Positions 16,826-25,755 of a stretch of DNA of 64,000 bases are shown in pieces (the first letter of the stretch is position 1; every line of letters begins with the position of its first letter). Both the position numbers and the translations under genes were made by a program. Source of the DNA: DASXVX01 sp036504075 (GTDB taxonomy: Bacteria; Bacillota; Sulfobacillia; Symbiobacteriales; Symbiobacteriaceae); NCBI GenBank assembly GCA_036504075.1, contig DASXVX010000089.1, positions 1 to 64,000 on the forward strand, in the 5' to 3' direction. Below the pieces are notes generated by a model. That model was not told the DNA's origin, did not search any database, and saw only the letters and a list, made by a program, of their open reading frames with translations.

Positions 16826-18550
16826 TTATTCGAGGCTAAAGACGTAGAAATAGAGCGGCTGTCCACCGAACTGGATCTCGACTTCGTGGTCGGGGAACTT
16901 TCGGCGCAGTTCCTCGCCCAGGGCTTCGGCCCGGTCTTCGTCCACGCCTTCGCCCCAGTAAACCGTGATCACTTCGCCGCCCCGGTCGGCGACCATTTGG
17001 GCAAGCAGGTCGACCAGCACAGCGTCGGGCGACTTGCCGGTCAGCTTGATCTGCCCGTTCCAGAGGCCCAGAATGTCGCCTTCCTTGATGGAAATCTCCC
17101 CGTACACGGTGTCCCGCACGGAGAACGTGATTTCGCCGGTCTGGACGTCCTGGATGGAGCGGGTCATGGCCTTCGTAAGCTTTTCGCCTTCGCCTTCCGG
17201 CAGGAAGGAGACCATGGCGGCGATCCCCTGGGGGATGGAGCGGGACGGAATCACGTAGACTTTCTTGTCCGTGAGTGCCGCCGCCTGCTCGGCCGCCAGG
17301 ATGATGTTCTTGTTGTTCGGCAGAACGAAGACTTGCCGCGTCGGGCAGGCCTCGATGGCCTCCAGAAGATCCTGGGTGGACGGGTTCATGGTCTGCCCGC
17401 CGTGGATGACATGGGCCACGCCCAGCGACTTGAAAATCGCCTCCACGCCGTCGCCTACGGCCACCGCCACCACGCTGATGCTATCCGGGTCGACCTCCGC
17501 CGACGGTTCGGGGTCGTACTGGAACGACGGCCGGTCCGGGGCGCCTTCCACTCGCTCGGCGTGCTCAAGCAGGTCGGCGTGCTGCTCGCGCATGTTGTGC
17601 AGGACGATGTCGATGAGGTCGCCGTACTGGATGCAGAGCGTGAGCACGGGACCGGGGTTATCGGAGTGAATGTGAACTTTCGCTAATTCCCCGCTGCCTA
17701 CCACGTAAATGGAGTCGCCCATGGGATCCAGTTTTTCGGCGACTTCGTTCATGGGGATGGGAGTCCCGCCCGGGTACCGGCGAATGAAAAACTCGCAGTC
17801 GTACGGGTACTTGATGGACGAAATCTCCTCGTCCACTTTGAAGGCGAGGTGAGCGGCCGGGGAGACGTCGTGCTTCTCCTTGCGCTCAGGCTCCGCCACG
17901 GCGCCTTGCGGCTGAGGTTCCGGGGCAGTCACGCCGCCGGCGAGCGCCTCGTAATACCCCTGGAAAATACAGAGGAGACCCTTGCCGCCGGAGTCCACCA
18001 CGCCGGCCTTCTTCAGCACCGGGAGCAGTTCCGGCGTATGAGCCAGGGAAACTTCGGCCGCCTCAAACGTAACCTGCATGACCCGGAGCGGGTCCTTCTG
18101 TTTGCGGGCGGCCTGCACGGCCGCCGCGGCGGACTCCCGGGCCACGGTGAGAATGGTGCCCTCCACCGGCTTCATCACCGCCTTGTAGGCGGTGTCCACC
18201 CCGTCTTGCAGGGCGCGGGCCAGCGCCGGCCCGTCCAGCGTCGCCTTGCCCTCACAGCCCTTGGCAAAGCCGCGGAACAGTTGGCTCAAAATCACGCCGG
18301 AATTGCCGCGGGCGCCCATGAGGCTGCCTTGCGCCACCGCCGCCGCCACTTCACCGGCGGTCCGGTCGCGCGCCCGCTCCACTTCGCGGACCGCCGAGCC
18401 CATGGTCATCGACATGTTGGTCCCGGTATCCCCGTCCGGAACGGGGAACACGTTCAGTGCGTTGACGGCGTCCTTTTGGGCCTCCAGCGTCCTGGCGGCG
18501 TGAAGGATCATCTGCTTGAGTAGTTTGCCGTCGATGGTCTGGTTGCTCAA
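16826..18550 (-). CDS. fakA: DAK-type fatty acid kinase FakA (YloV)
   Basis: About 574 residues. FakA phosphorylates fatty acids presented by FakB proteins for phospholipid synthesis. The N-terminal DhaL-like ATP-binding domain shows VPDGDTGTNM with the Mg-binding aspartates and GARGNSGVILSQ; the middle and C-terminal (DegV-like) domains follow, with VVDSGGKGL. The usual partner Asp23/YloU is the next gene upstream. TTG at 18550 is preferred as start: the apparent ATG at 18568 is part of the ribosome site itself (ATGAGGAGG), which is ideally spaced for TTG. Confidence 0.93.
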   Translation of the reverse strand: MSNQTIDGKLLKQMILHAARTLEAQKDAVNALNVFPVPDGDTGTNMSMTMGSAVREVERARDRTAGEVAAAVAQGSLMGARGNSGVILSQLFRGFAKGCEGKATLDGPALARALQDGVDTAYKAVMKPVEGTILTVARESAAAAVQAARKQKDPLRVMQVTFEAAEVSLAHTPELLPVLKKAGVVDSGGKGLLCIFQGYYEALAGGVTAPEPQPQGAVAEPERKEKHDVSPAAHLAFKVDEEISSIKYPYDCEFFIRRYPGGTPIPMNEVAEKLDPMGDSIYVVGSGELAKVHIHSDNPGPVLTLCIQYGDLIDIVLHNMREQHADLLEHAERVEGAPDRPSFQYDPEPSAEVDPDSISVVAVAVGDGVEAIFKSLGVAHVIHGGQTMNPSTQDLLEAIEACPTRQVFVLPNNKNIILAAEQAAALTDKKVYVIPSRSIPQGIAAMVSFLPEGEGEKLTKAMTRSIQDVQTGEITFSVRDTVYGEISIKEGDILGLWNGQIKLTGKSPDAVLVDLLAQMVADRGGEVITVYWGEGVDEDRAEALGEELRRKFPDHEVEIQFGGQPLYFYVFSLE

Positions 18551-18613
18551 CTGCAGGTGCCTCCTCATCCCGCATGGCGCTTTGACCCCGCCACGCGGCG
18601 CTCTCTCGATACG

Positions 18614-18976
18614 TTATTTGACTTGCCCCACCTTGACTCCTTCGACGTGGATATGTACCCCACGTACTTTCAGCCCGGTGAAGCTTTCGATCACGTACCG
18701 GACCTTGCCGGTCACGTTCCGGGCGATTTCCGAAATCCGGGTACCGTAGCCCACGACGATGTGCAGGTCAATCTCCACCGAATCGTCGTCCAGGGCAACC
18801 CCGACGCCTCTGGCCAGGTTTTCCCGCCCCAGCAGTTCGGCGATCCCATCTTTAAAGCGGGAACCGGCCATGCCCACGATGCCGTAGCATTCCGTGGTGG
18901 CCACACCCGCCATTGTTGCGATGACATCCTCTGCCAAATGAATTCGCCCTAGTTCCGTTACAACCTCCTTGCCCAC
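18614..18976 (-). CDS. Asp23/Gls24 family envelope protein (YloU-like)
   Basis: A 120-residue Asp23/DUF322 domain protein with the typical GRIHLAEDVI start, GVATTECYGIVGM centre and GVHIHVEGV end. Family members form a membrane-associated scaffold linked to cell-envelope homeostasis and sit beside FakA in nearly all Firmicutes. The start is GTG at 18976, which has GGGGAGGGAGA upstream; the longer reading frame to 19069 runs into the divergent rpmB promoter region and is not supported. Confidence 0.93.
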   Translation of the reverse strand: MGKEVVTELGRIHLAEDVIATMAGVATTECYGIVGMAGSRFKDGIAELLGRENLARGVGVALDDDSVEIDLHIVVGYGTRISEIARNVTGKVRYVIESFTGLKVRGVHIHVEGVKVGQVK

Positions 18977-19060
18977 GACATCTCCCTCCCCGATTGCTAA
19001 CTGTGCGTGATTCTTCCCGGACCAGTGAATTTCCTGCACAGGGCTATTTACGTTCCCTGC

Positions 19061-19090
19061 TTGCCACACATACCGGGGCTATGCTATGAT
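19061..19090 (+). promoter_or_regulatory. Promoter of rpmB
   Basis: TTGCCA (19061-19066), 18-base spacer, then TGCTATGAT, an extended -10 with TATGAT at 19085-19090. It lies about 54 bases before rpmB. Confidence 0.8.
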
Positions 19091-19143
19091 GTGGATTGTG
19101 CTTTAGGAGAGCCGTGGATTCTGCTCGGGAGGAGGTGCCTACT

Positions 19144-19335
19144 ATGGCAAGGCTTTGCGAAGTGTGTGGCAAGTCGGTCTGGCACGGTAAGCAGGTCAGC
19201 CACTCGCATATCCGTACGAATCGGACCTGGTCTCCCAACGTCCAGAAGGTCCGTGCGCTGGTTAACGGCCGTGCGGTCCGCCTGACCGCCTGCACCCGTT
19301 GCCTCCGCAGCGGTAAGGTGCAGCGCGCCGTCTAA
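19144..19335 (+). CDS. rpmB: 50S ribosomal protein L28
   Basis: A 63-residue ribosomal protein. It begins MARLCEVCGK and ends in CTRCLRSGKVQRAV. Two CxxC pairs (CEVC and CTRC) indicate the zinc-binding C+ form of L28. AGGAGG lies 8 bases before the ATG. It is the only plus-strand gene in this part of the housekeeping block, divergent from asp23/fakA as in other Firmicutes, and is monocistronic with its own terminator. Confidence 0.97.
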   Translation: MARLCEVCGKSVWHGKQVSHSHIRTNRTWSPNVQKVRALVNGRAVRLTACTRCLRSGKVQRAV

Positions 19336-19363
19336 GTTGAAAATTACGGACTTAAGCTAATAG

Positions 19364-19407
19364 ACCCGGTCGCCCATGTACGTAGAATGGGAACGGCCGG
19401 GTTTTTG
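19364..19407 (+). terminator. Intrinsic terminator of rpmB
   Basis: Stem ACCCGGTCGCCCAT with ATGGGAACGGCCGGGT (small internal mismatch), followed by TTTTT on the plus strand. Confidence 0.85.
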
Positions 19408-19449
19408 GCGCGCCCCCGGGAACGGGTCCCGGGAGCGCCGGCGGGCCGG

Positions 19450-20337
19450 CTATGACGGGTCCCTATGTATCCCCCGCAGTTCGTCCGCCGTGAACCGGTA
19501 GACCTCCCCGCAGAACTGGCAGTTCATTTCGGCGCCGCCGTCCTCGTGGATCATCTCGTGCAGGTCGTCCGGCCCCAGGCTCGAAAGCACGCCCAGCGCC
19601 TTCTCCCGGCTGCACCGGCAGGCGAAGTGCACCGGACGGCGCTCCAGAATTTCGTAGTCGATGCCGGCCAACAGCATCCCCGCGATTTGTTCAGGCGTCA
19701 GACCCTCTTCGATGGCCTGGCTGACGGCGCCCAGCGCGGAAACGTTGATCTCCAGTTGCTCCATTTCCGCCTCGCGGGTTTCCGGCAGCAACTGCACGAG
19801 GAAGCCGCCCGCCGCCACGACAGCGCCGTCCGGCGCAACCCGGACGCCCAGGCCCACCGCCGACGCCGTCTGCTCGGACTGCAGCAGGTAATGCGTCAGG
19901 TCGTCGCCGATCTCCCCGGAGACCAGCTCGGACGTGCCAGTGTACATGCCTTCGATGGCCAGTTGCCGGGTAATGTGCAGGTAGCCCCCACCGACCACCC
20001 CCGACACATCTAGCTTTCCATTCTTGGGCGGCAGGTCAACATGGGGGTTCCTGACATAACCGCGCACGTGCCCCGCTTCGTCGGCGTCGCAGGTGATGTT
20101 GCCGCAGGGGCCGTCGCCGGCAATGCGCAGGGTCACGGATTCGTCGGCGTCTTTCAGCGTTGCGCTCAGGAGCACCGTGGCCGTAAGTGCCCGCCCTAGC
20201 GCGGCCGTCGTGGTCGGCCAGGTGTCATGGCGACGGGCGGCTTCGTTCACCAGCACCGTGGTGGACGCCACCAGCGCCCGAATATTTCCCCCACCGCCGA
20301 TGGCCCGGACGAGATAGTCGGTTGTCGGATCGTTCAT
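19450..20337 (-). CDS. hslO: Redox-regulated chaperone Hsp33
   Basis: A 295-residue cytoplasmic holdase activated by oxidative unfolding. The N-terminal domain begins DYLVRAIGGGGNIRAL, and the C-terminal zinc switch has the four cysteines as CRC near residue 240 and CQFC near residue 270, the full set required for redox sensing. ATG at 20337 has GGAGGT upstream; a reading frame extending to 20700 would cross spoVM and is not used. Confidence 0.96.
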   Translation of the reverse strand: MNDPTTDYLVRAIGGGGNIRALVASTTVLVNEAARRHDTWPTTTAALGRALTATVLLSATLKDADESVTLRIAGDGPCGNITCDADEAGHVRGYVRNPHVDLPPKNGKLDVSGVVGGGYLHITRQLAIEGMYTGTSELVSGEIGDDLTHYLLQSEQTASAVGLGVRVAPDGAVVAAGGFLVQLLPETREAEMEQLEINVSALGAVSQAIEEGLTPEQIAGMLLAGIDYEILERRPVHFACRCSREKALGVLSSLGPDDLHEMIHEDGGAEMNCQFCGEVYRFTADELRGIHRDPS

Positions 20338-20497
20338 GGGAATCGTGACCTCCATGGGAGAAGCGTGTTGGACCGACTCCATCCTATTATAGCGGCTGGC
20401 GGGGCCACGCGGCAAATCGCCGCCCCACGGCTGACGGCCGCGGGGCGGCTCCGGCGGACCGCCGGCGCGGTGGACAGGGGCGCCTGGCGACAACCGC

Positions 20498-20602
20498 CTA
20501 AGCCGCGTCCCCGCTCTCCGACTTCTTACCGGAGAAGATGGCCAATATCGCCATGACCATGCGCCCCAGCGGTTTCGGCAGCTTGATGACGGTGATGCGC
20601 AC
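20498..20602 (-). CDS. spoVM: Stage V sporulation protein M (SpoVM) peptide
   Basis: A 34-residue peptide beginning with GTG and reading RITVIKLPKPLGRMVMAIL after the start. This matches the SpoVM pattern: an amphipathic helix interrupted by a conserved proline (here P9 in IKLPK), which recognises the convex forespore membrane and recruits SpoIVA for coat assembly. B. subtilis SpoVM has 26 residues; here a hydrophilic tail (SGKKSESGDAA) is added and a second proline occurs at position 11. A GGGGGG ribosome site lies 7 bases upstream. The position between rpmB and rpe/rsgA is where spoVM is found in Bacillus. Confidence 0.9.
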   Translation of the reverse strand: MRITVIKLPKPLGRMVMAILAIFSGKKSESGDAA

Positions 20603-20620
20603 AAAGGTGCCCCCCTTCCA

Positions 20621-20788
20621 TTACCGGCCTCGCAGCGTGTGCCCGAGATAGGCGATGATCCCCCCGATGATTGCTGCATAGATGTATACGGGCAGCGCAA
20701 TCAGCATGACAACGATGCCCACGAAGATCAGTCCGTAGCCAGTGAACTTATGCGGCGGCAATCTCCGCCCGTTTAAGCCCAGGCGCAC
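20621..20788 (-). CDS. Small membrane protein
   Basis: A 55-residue protein consisting of a basic N-terminus (RLGLNGRRLPPHKF) and one long or two closely spaced hydrophobic segments, ending in LGHTLRGR. I do not recognise a family. GTG at 20788 is chosen because CAGGGGGG lies 7 bases upstream; the longer frame to 20875 has no such site. It precedes spoVM by 18 bases on the same strand and is probably co-transcribed with it, which hints at a sporulation role. Confidence 0.6.
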   Translation of the reverse strand: MRLGLNGRRLPPHKFTGYGLIFVGIVVMLIALPVYIYAAIIGGIIAYLGHTLRGR

Positions 20789-20911
20789 GGCAATCCCCCC
20801 TGCCTCTCGCGGGGCTGCAGACACGTTATTACAGTATGAGCCCAGCGGGCGAAAAGTGCCTGCTTTCCGGTCCATGAGCGTGAGTCACACTCCTGTGCAG
20901 GATACGCCACG

Positions 20912-20936
20912 CCGCGACTGACTCCGTCAGTCGCGG
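20912..20936. repeat. Palindrome CGCGACTGAC-GTCAGTCGCG, second copy
   Basis: Arms CCGCGACTGAC and GTCAGTCGCGG around TCC, the same arms as at 16686-16710, between cheW and the small membrane protein gene. Confidence 0.85.
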
Positions 20937-20985
20937 AAATGCGCCCGGAGCGGTTGCTCCAGGCGCTGCGATGACCAAACCGGGT

Positions 20986-21420
20986 CTAAACGAACGCTGC
21001 GTTCATCAGCTTATCCAGGTCCATAATGATGACCAACTTCTCACCGCTGCGGGCGATTCCCACCACGTAGTCCTGGCCCACCATGGTGACGTGGGCGTCC
21101 GGCGCGGCGATTTCCTCTTCCCGGAACGTGAGCACCTGCTCCACACCGTCCACGACCAGGGCAGCCGAACGGACCCCGAGGCTCAGAATCATCAGACGGG
21201 TGTCGGCGTCGGGCTCCCGGGTGGGCCGGCCCAGCCGCTTGCGCAGATCGACCACGGGGAGAATCTCGCCGCGCAGGTCGATCACGCCGTCCACGAAAGG
21301 CGGCGTATTCGGCAGGCGGGTCACCGGGGTCATGCCTTTCACTTCCCGGACCACATCGATTGCCGCTCCATACAACTGGCCTTCCAGCCGGAACACCACA
21401 TACTGCTGCTCGGCGCCCAT
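20986..21420 (-). CDS. cheW: Chemotaxis coupling protein CheW
   Basis: A 144-residue single-domain CheW. It starts QQYVVFRLEGQLYGAAID and contains VIDLRGEILPVVDLRKRL, the conserved core of the second beta-barrel subdomain. CheW links chemoreceptors to the kinase CheA; the MCP at 12455-14356 could be a partner. GGAGGTG lies before the ATG. Its presence inside the rpe-spoVM interval is unusual compared with Bacillus. Confidence 0.95.
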   Translation of the reverse strand: MGAEQQYVVFRLEGQLYGAAIDVVREVKGMTPVTRLPNTPPFVDGVIDLRGEILPVVDLRKRLGRPTREPDADTRLMILSLGVRSAALVVDGVEQVLTFREEEIAAPDAHVTMVGQDYVVGIARSGEKLVIIMDLDKLMNAAFV

Positions 21421-21519
21421 GCGCGGACACCTCCATTTAATCCGAGATGAACGTTTCCAATATACGGTTGCTACTATTTGCTTTGGAAACGGAAAACTCC
21501 TGCCGACGCCGGCGGCTTT

Positions 21520-22185
21520 TTAGCCCCGCAATTCCTTGATAGCCACCGAATAGTCCGGTTTTCCAAAGACCGCAGTGCCCGCTACCAGGCAGGTCGCGCC
21601 GGCGGCAATACACTGGGGAGCGGTCTGCAAATCGACCCCGCCGTCCACCTGGATTTCCACTTGGTCCACCAGCCCGGCCGCCGCCAGCATGGCCTTTAGC
21701 CGGCTGATTTTCGTGAGCGCCTGCGGAATGAACTTCTGGCCGCCGAAGCCCGGGTTGACCGACATGACCAGCACCAGATCGAGCAGGTCCAGCACGTTCT
21801 CCACCATGCTTACCGGCGTGTGCGGGTTGAGCACCACACCGGCTTTGAGCCCGGCTTCCCGGATCTGGCCCAGCACCCGGTGCAGGTGCGCGCAAGCCTC
21901 CACGTGCACCGAGATCAGGTTGCAGCCGGCTGTGGCAAAGTCGGTGATGTACCGCTCGGGCTGTTCGATCATCAGGTGGGCGTCGAAGGGCAGGCGCGTG
22001 GCGGGCCGGAGCTTGGCGATCACCGGCGGTCCGAAGGTGATGTTGGGCACGAAGTGGCCGTCCATGACGTCGAGGTGGACCCAATCGGCCCCCCCGGCTT
22101 CGATCCGTTCCAGTTCGGAGCCCAGGTTTGCGAAGTTGGATGCCAGAACGGACGGCGCAATTTTGACCTTGCTGGGGTTGATCAT
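21520..22185 (-). CDS. rpe: Ribulose-phosphate 3-epimerase
   Basis: A 221-residue TIM-barrel enzyme that interconverts ribulose 5-phosphate and xylulose 5-phosphate in the pentose phosphate pathway. Seen are VHLDVMDGHFVPNITFG with the catalytic and metal-binding Asp/His, MIEQPERY, VMSVNPGFGGQKFI, and VDGGV near the C-terminus. It lies 10 bases after rsgA, in the same order as in Bacillus. Confidence 0.97.
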   Translation of the reverse strand: MINPSKVKIAPSVLASNFANLGSELERIEAGGADWVHLDVMDGHFVPNITFGPPVIAKLRPATRLPFDAHLMIEQPERYITDFATAGCNLISVHVEACAHLHRVLGQIREAGLKAGVVLNPHTPVSMVENVLDLLDLVLVMSVNPGFGGQKFIPQALTKISRLKAMLAAAGLVDQVEIQVDGGVDLQTAPQCIAAGATCLVAGTAVFGKPDYSVAIKELRG

Positions 22186-22195
22186 GAACGCTGCG

Positions 22196-23071
22196 CTACC
22201 ACCTTTTCAACGATTCTACTTCCCGGAGGAAGGCAATGTAACTGTGGTGCCGGCTTCTGGCGATCGTGTCGCACTCCACCGCCGCCCGGACGGCGCAGTC
22301 CGGCTCCTTGTCGTGCAGGCAGTCGCTGAACCGGCAGTTCGGGGCAAAGGGGGCGAACTCGGGGAAGAACTTGGCCAGGTCCCATTTCACAATGTCCTGG
22401 AACTCCAGGTAGGTGAAGCCCGGGGAGTCAGCCAGCAGACCGCCTCCCGGCAGCGGAATCAACTCCGTGTGCCGCGTGGTGTGCTTGCCCCGGCCCATTT
22501 TCTCGGACAGTTCCCCGACCCGGACGTCCTGCCGCTCGGGCACCAGCGTCCGAACCAGGCGAGACTTGCCCACGCCGGAGTGGCCGGCCAGCACGGAGAC
22601 CCGCGCCGCCAGCAGCGGCAGCAGAGACTCCACGCCGATGCCGGCCTTCGCCGCGATGGGCACCACCGGATAGCCCGCCTGGATGCCATAGAGGCGGCAG
22701 AACGCCTCCACCTCCGCCGGCTCCGCCAGGTCGATTTTGTTCAGCACGACCACGGCGTCCACGCCGGCCCGGGCGGCGTGCACCAGCACCCGGTCCAGGA
22801 AGAGATAGTCGGCCTCCGGCTCTTTCAGCGTAAAGAGCACCACCGCCTGGTCGACGTTGGCGACCGCCGGCCGCTCCAGGAACGACTGGCGGGGCAGCAC
22901 CTGATCGATGCGGCCCTCGCCCCTCTCCAGTGTCACTTCCACCTGGTCGCCGGCCAGGACATCGATCTTTTCCAGCCGAAGCTTGCCGCGGGGCCGGCAT
23001 TCGATCGTTTGCTCGCCGATTTGCACGTAGAAAATGTTGCTGTGGGAACGAATCACCTGTCCTACCGGCAC
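22196..23071 (-). CDS. rsgA: Ribosome small subunit-dependent GTPase A
   Basis: A 291-residue circularly permuted GTPase that assists 30S maturation. After an N-terminal OB fold come the permuted motifs: NKID (G4), then the P-loop GHSGVGKS (G1), DSPGF (G3), and a C-terminal zinc domain with C-x-x-C-x-H-x-C type spacing (NCRFSDCLHDKEPDC). Translation starts at GTG with AGGAGG upstream. It is followed by rpe. Confidence 0.96.
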   Translation of the reverse strand: MPVGQVIRSHSNIFYVQIGEQTIECRPRGKLRLEKIDVLAGDQVEVTLERGEGRIDQVLPRQSFLERPAVANVDQAVVLFTLKEPEADYLFLDRVLVHAARAGVDAVVVLNKIDLAEPAEVEAFCRLYGIQAGYPVVPIAAKAGIGVESLLPLLAARVSVLAGHSGVGKSRLVRTLVPERQDVRVGELSEKMGRGKHTTRHTELIPLPGGGLLADSPGFTYLEFQDIVKWDLAKFFPEFAPFAPNCRFSDCLHDKEPDCAVRAAVECDTIARSRHHSYIAFLREVESLKRW

Positions 23072-23107
23072 TGCGCTGGTTCCTCCTTCGATCTGCAGGG
23101 GGACTGG

Positions 23108-24994
23108 TCACGGAACCTCGATCTGTGCGGCGTTGCGGCCGTCCACGATCACTTTCAGATAGGAATTATCGCCGAAGAAGACGCCCGTGACCGGGATTTT
23201 CTCCCCGCCCTGGTGCCGCGCCGGCGGCAGAACCGTCGATTCGTTGGCGGAGACGCCCATCTGGTCGACCAGTTTCACGGCGACTTCGTACCACTGGCCG
23301 GTAGTGCCGGGCACGATGATCTCTTTCGCAAAGGTCTTTGCGCCCGCCACGTTCTGGGCCACCACCAGGTTGACCGCCGTGCCCGGGTTGACCGCCGCAT
23401 CTTGCGGCGGGTCAGAGGACAGGACCGTGTCCTTGGTCCGGGTGGGGTCGGGCTGCATCTGGATGTTGCCCAGGATCAGGCCGGCGGCCTCCAGCATTTT
23501 CTGGGCATCCGTGCGGCTCTTGCCGATGATCTTCGGCACCCGCAGTGGGCCTTTACTCACCGTGAGTTTGACGATGGAGCCCGAGTTCAGGATCGTCAGC
23601 GCACCTGGCACCATCTCGATGACGGTGCCTTCGGGCTGCGACGAATAGGCGCTCTTCACGTCATCCACTTTGAAATGGGCTGACTCCAGCAGGTTGCGAG
23701 CGTCCATTTCCGACTTGCCGACCACGTCCGGCACCTGTTTCGACTCCGCCCCCTTGGAGAGCGTCAGGTCGATGGTGCGCCCGACTTTGACCGGGGTGCC
23801 GGGCCGGGGGTCGGATTTGATGACCGACCCGAACGGGACGGTGTCGCTGAACTGGTAGTCCTTCCCAAACCCATAGAGTTTTACGTCGCTCAGGGACTTT
23901 TGGGCCTTATCCAGGCTAAGGCCCTCAATTTGCGGCACGCTCACCGTGGGGACATCCAGGAAGCCGATGATCGCCCAGACACCGGACCCGACGCCCCCGA
24001 CGACCACCAGCGCCACCAGAGCGACCCAGATCCAGGCAAAGGAGCGCTTCGGCTTGCCCGCCGGCCGGGTCTCTTCTTCGTCGTCGATCAGCCGCCGGGC
24101 CTTCCGGGTCTTCATGGCCCGCAGGTCCATGGTGGGGAAATCGCCGGAGTACATGTGGGTCTGGCCGGCGGCGTGGGCGGCGGCGAACTGCTCCAGTTCC
24201 TGCCGCATGGCGTCCGCCGAGGCAAAGCGGTCTTCCGGGTCCTTCTCCAGGGCCCGGACGATAATATTCTGCAACTCGACCGGCACTTCGGGGTTCAAAA
24301 GCGCCGGCGGCGCCGGTTGCTCCCGGAGGTGCTTGAGCGCCACCGTAATGGGGCTGTCCCCCTGGAACGGTACTTTACCGGTCACCATTTCATAAAGCAC
24401 GATGCCCATGGAATAAATGTCGGACTTCTCCCCCGTGGGCTGGCCGTTGGCCTGCTCCGGCGAGAAGTAGTGGGCGGAGCCCATAATGGAACCCGTATGG
24501 GTTACCGTATCGGTGGTGGTGGCCCGGGCAATGCCGAAGTCGGTCACTTTCACCCGACCGTCCCGGGCGATGAGAATATTATGCGGTTTGATATCCCGGT
24601 GGACGATCCGGTGCGTATGCGCGTGCGTAAGGGCGCTCAGGATTTCGATCGCGATGCGGGCCGCCTCGGCAATGGGCAGCGGACCCTGACGCTGGATCAG
24701 TTCTTTGAGGGTCTTACCTTCTACCAGTTCCATGACAATGTAGTGCTGGTCGTCTTCGTGGCCGACATCGTAAATCTGCACGATATTCGGGTGCGACAGG
24801 CTGGCGGCGTTCTGGGCCTCCCGGCGGAATCGGCGAACGAATTCCTCGTCCGAGCCGAACTGGGTGCGCAGGACTTTCACCGCCACGTCGCGGACCAGCT
24901 GGAGGTCTTCGGCCCGGTAGACCAGGGCCATGCCGCCGCCGCCGATGCGATCCCCGACCCGGTACCGGCCGGCCAACATTTTTCCGAGCATCAT
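23108..24994 (-). CDS. prkC: PASTA-domain Ser/Thr protein kinase PrkC
   Basis: A 628-residue membrane kinase. The cytoplasmic Hanks-type kinase domain (about 10-270) has the glycine loop GGGGMA, lysine K40 in VAVKVL, the catalytic loop HRDIKPHN (about 132-139) and DFG (152-154). One membrane segment lies at about 320-345, followed by three extracellular PASTA repeats (beginning VPQIEGLS, VPDVVGKS and VPKIIGKS) that bind peptidoglycan fragments. A further C-terminal domain of about 90 residues is not assigned. The cognate phosphatase gene lies 6 bases upstream. Confidence 0.97.
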   Translation of the reverse strand: MMLGKMLAGRYRVGDRIGGGGMALVYRAEDLQLVRDVAVKVLRTQFGSDEEFVRRFRREAQNAASLSHPNIVQIYDVGHEDDQHYIVMELVEGKTLKELIQRQGPLPIAEAARIAIEILSALTHAHTHRIVHRDIKPHNILIARDGRVKVTDFGIARATTTDTVTHTGSIMGSAHYFSPEQANGQPTGEKSDIYSMGIVLYEMVTGKVPFQGDSPITVALKHLREQPAPPALLNPEVPVELQNIIVRALEKDPEDRFASADAMRQELEQFAAAHAAGQTHMYSGDFPTMDLRAMKTRKARRLIDDEEETRPAGKPKRSFAWIWVALVALVVVGGVGSGVWAIIGFLDVPTVSVPQIEGLSLDKAQKSLSDVKLYGFGKDYQFSDTVPFGSVIKSDPRPGTPVKVGRTIDLTLSKGAESKQVPDVVGKSEMDARNLLESAHFKVDDVKSAYSSQPEGTVIEMVPGALTILNSGSIVKLTVSKGPLRVPKIIGKSRTDAQKMLEAAGLILGNIQMQPDPTRTKDTVLSSDPPQDAAVNPGTAVNLVVAQNVAGAKTFAKEIIVPGTTGQWYEVAVKLVDQMGVSANESTVLPPARHQGGEKIPVTGVFFGDNSYLKVIVDGRNAAQIEVP

Positions 24995-25000
24995 CTGCGG

Positions 25001-25744
25001 CTATCCCTCCCACCGGGCGGCCAGCACCGTGATGTTGTCGAAGCCGCCACGGGCCAGTGCCATGTCGACCAGCCGGTCCGCCAGCGCGGCAAATTCCCCG
25101 GCACAGGCCTCCCCAACTTCGGGGACCGCGACCAGGCCGGAGAGGCCGTCGGTATACAGCAGCAAGACGTCGCCAGGCTGCCAGACGATTTCTACCCGCT
25201 CTACAACCACCGCGTCACCGGTGCCGAGCGCCCGGGTGAGAACGTGGCGCTGAGGATGGACGGCGGCCTGCGCTTCCGTGATGTGGCCCGACTGGACCAG
25301 TTCGCCGGCCACGTTGTGGTCCGTGGTGACCGTGGTGGTCCGGGCGGGGCTGACCAGCACCGCCTTGCTGTCGCCGACGTGCCCGATGAGAATCTTGTCG
25401 CCCCAGATGAGGGCAGCCGTGAACGTCGTGCCCATGCTGGCGAGGTCGAGCCGCTCCCGCTGGGCCTGAAGAATCGCCCGGTTTGCGGCATCCATCGCCT
25501 GCACCATGCCTTCCAGCAGCATTGATTTCTCCGCCCAGTCGGCGGCGCTGGCGATGACCTTGGCCCGCACCGTATCCACGGCAAGGCGGGAGGCGATTTC
25601 GCCCCCCTCATATCCACCCATGCCGTCGGCAACGAGCAGCAGCGCCGCGTTGCCTCTTGGGTCCAGAAGATCCACGGAGAAGGCATCCTGATTCGTCGGC
25701 CGCACGAGACCGGGGTCCGAGCGATGGCCAAATTCCAGCCTCAC
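25001..25744 (-). CDS. prpC: PP2C-type protein phosphatase PrpC/Stp
   Basis: A 247-residue metal-dependent Ser/Thr phosphatase that reverses PrkC phosphorylation. It shows the PPM motifs: RPTNQDAF near the N-terminus, VADGMGGYEGGE with the metal-binding aspartate, GHVGDSKAVL, and DNITVLAA at the end. It lies 11 bases after rlmN and 6 before prkC, a conserved operon. Confidence 0.97.
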   Translation of the reverse strand: MRLEFGHRSDPGLVRPTNQDAFSVDLLDPRGNAALLLVADGMGGYEGGEIASRLAVDTVRAKVIASAADWAEKSMLLEGMVQAMDAANRAILQAQRERLDLASMGTTFTAALIWGDKILIGHVGDSKAVLVSPARTTTVTTDHNVAGELVQSGHITEAQAAVHPQRHVLTRALGTGDAVVVERVEIVWQPGDVLLLYTDGLSGLVAVPEVGEACAGEFAALADRLVDMALARGGFDNITVLAARWEG

Positions 25745-25755
25745 ACTCTCAACTC

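Noticed and set aside
18977..19069. N-terminal extension of the Asp23 protein
   Set aside because: The extension lacks family similarity and would overlap the rpmB promoter; the GTG at 18976 has a strong ribosome site.
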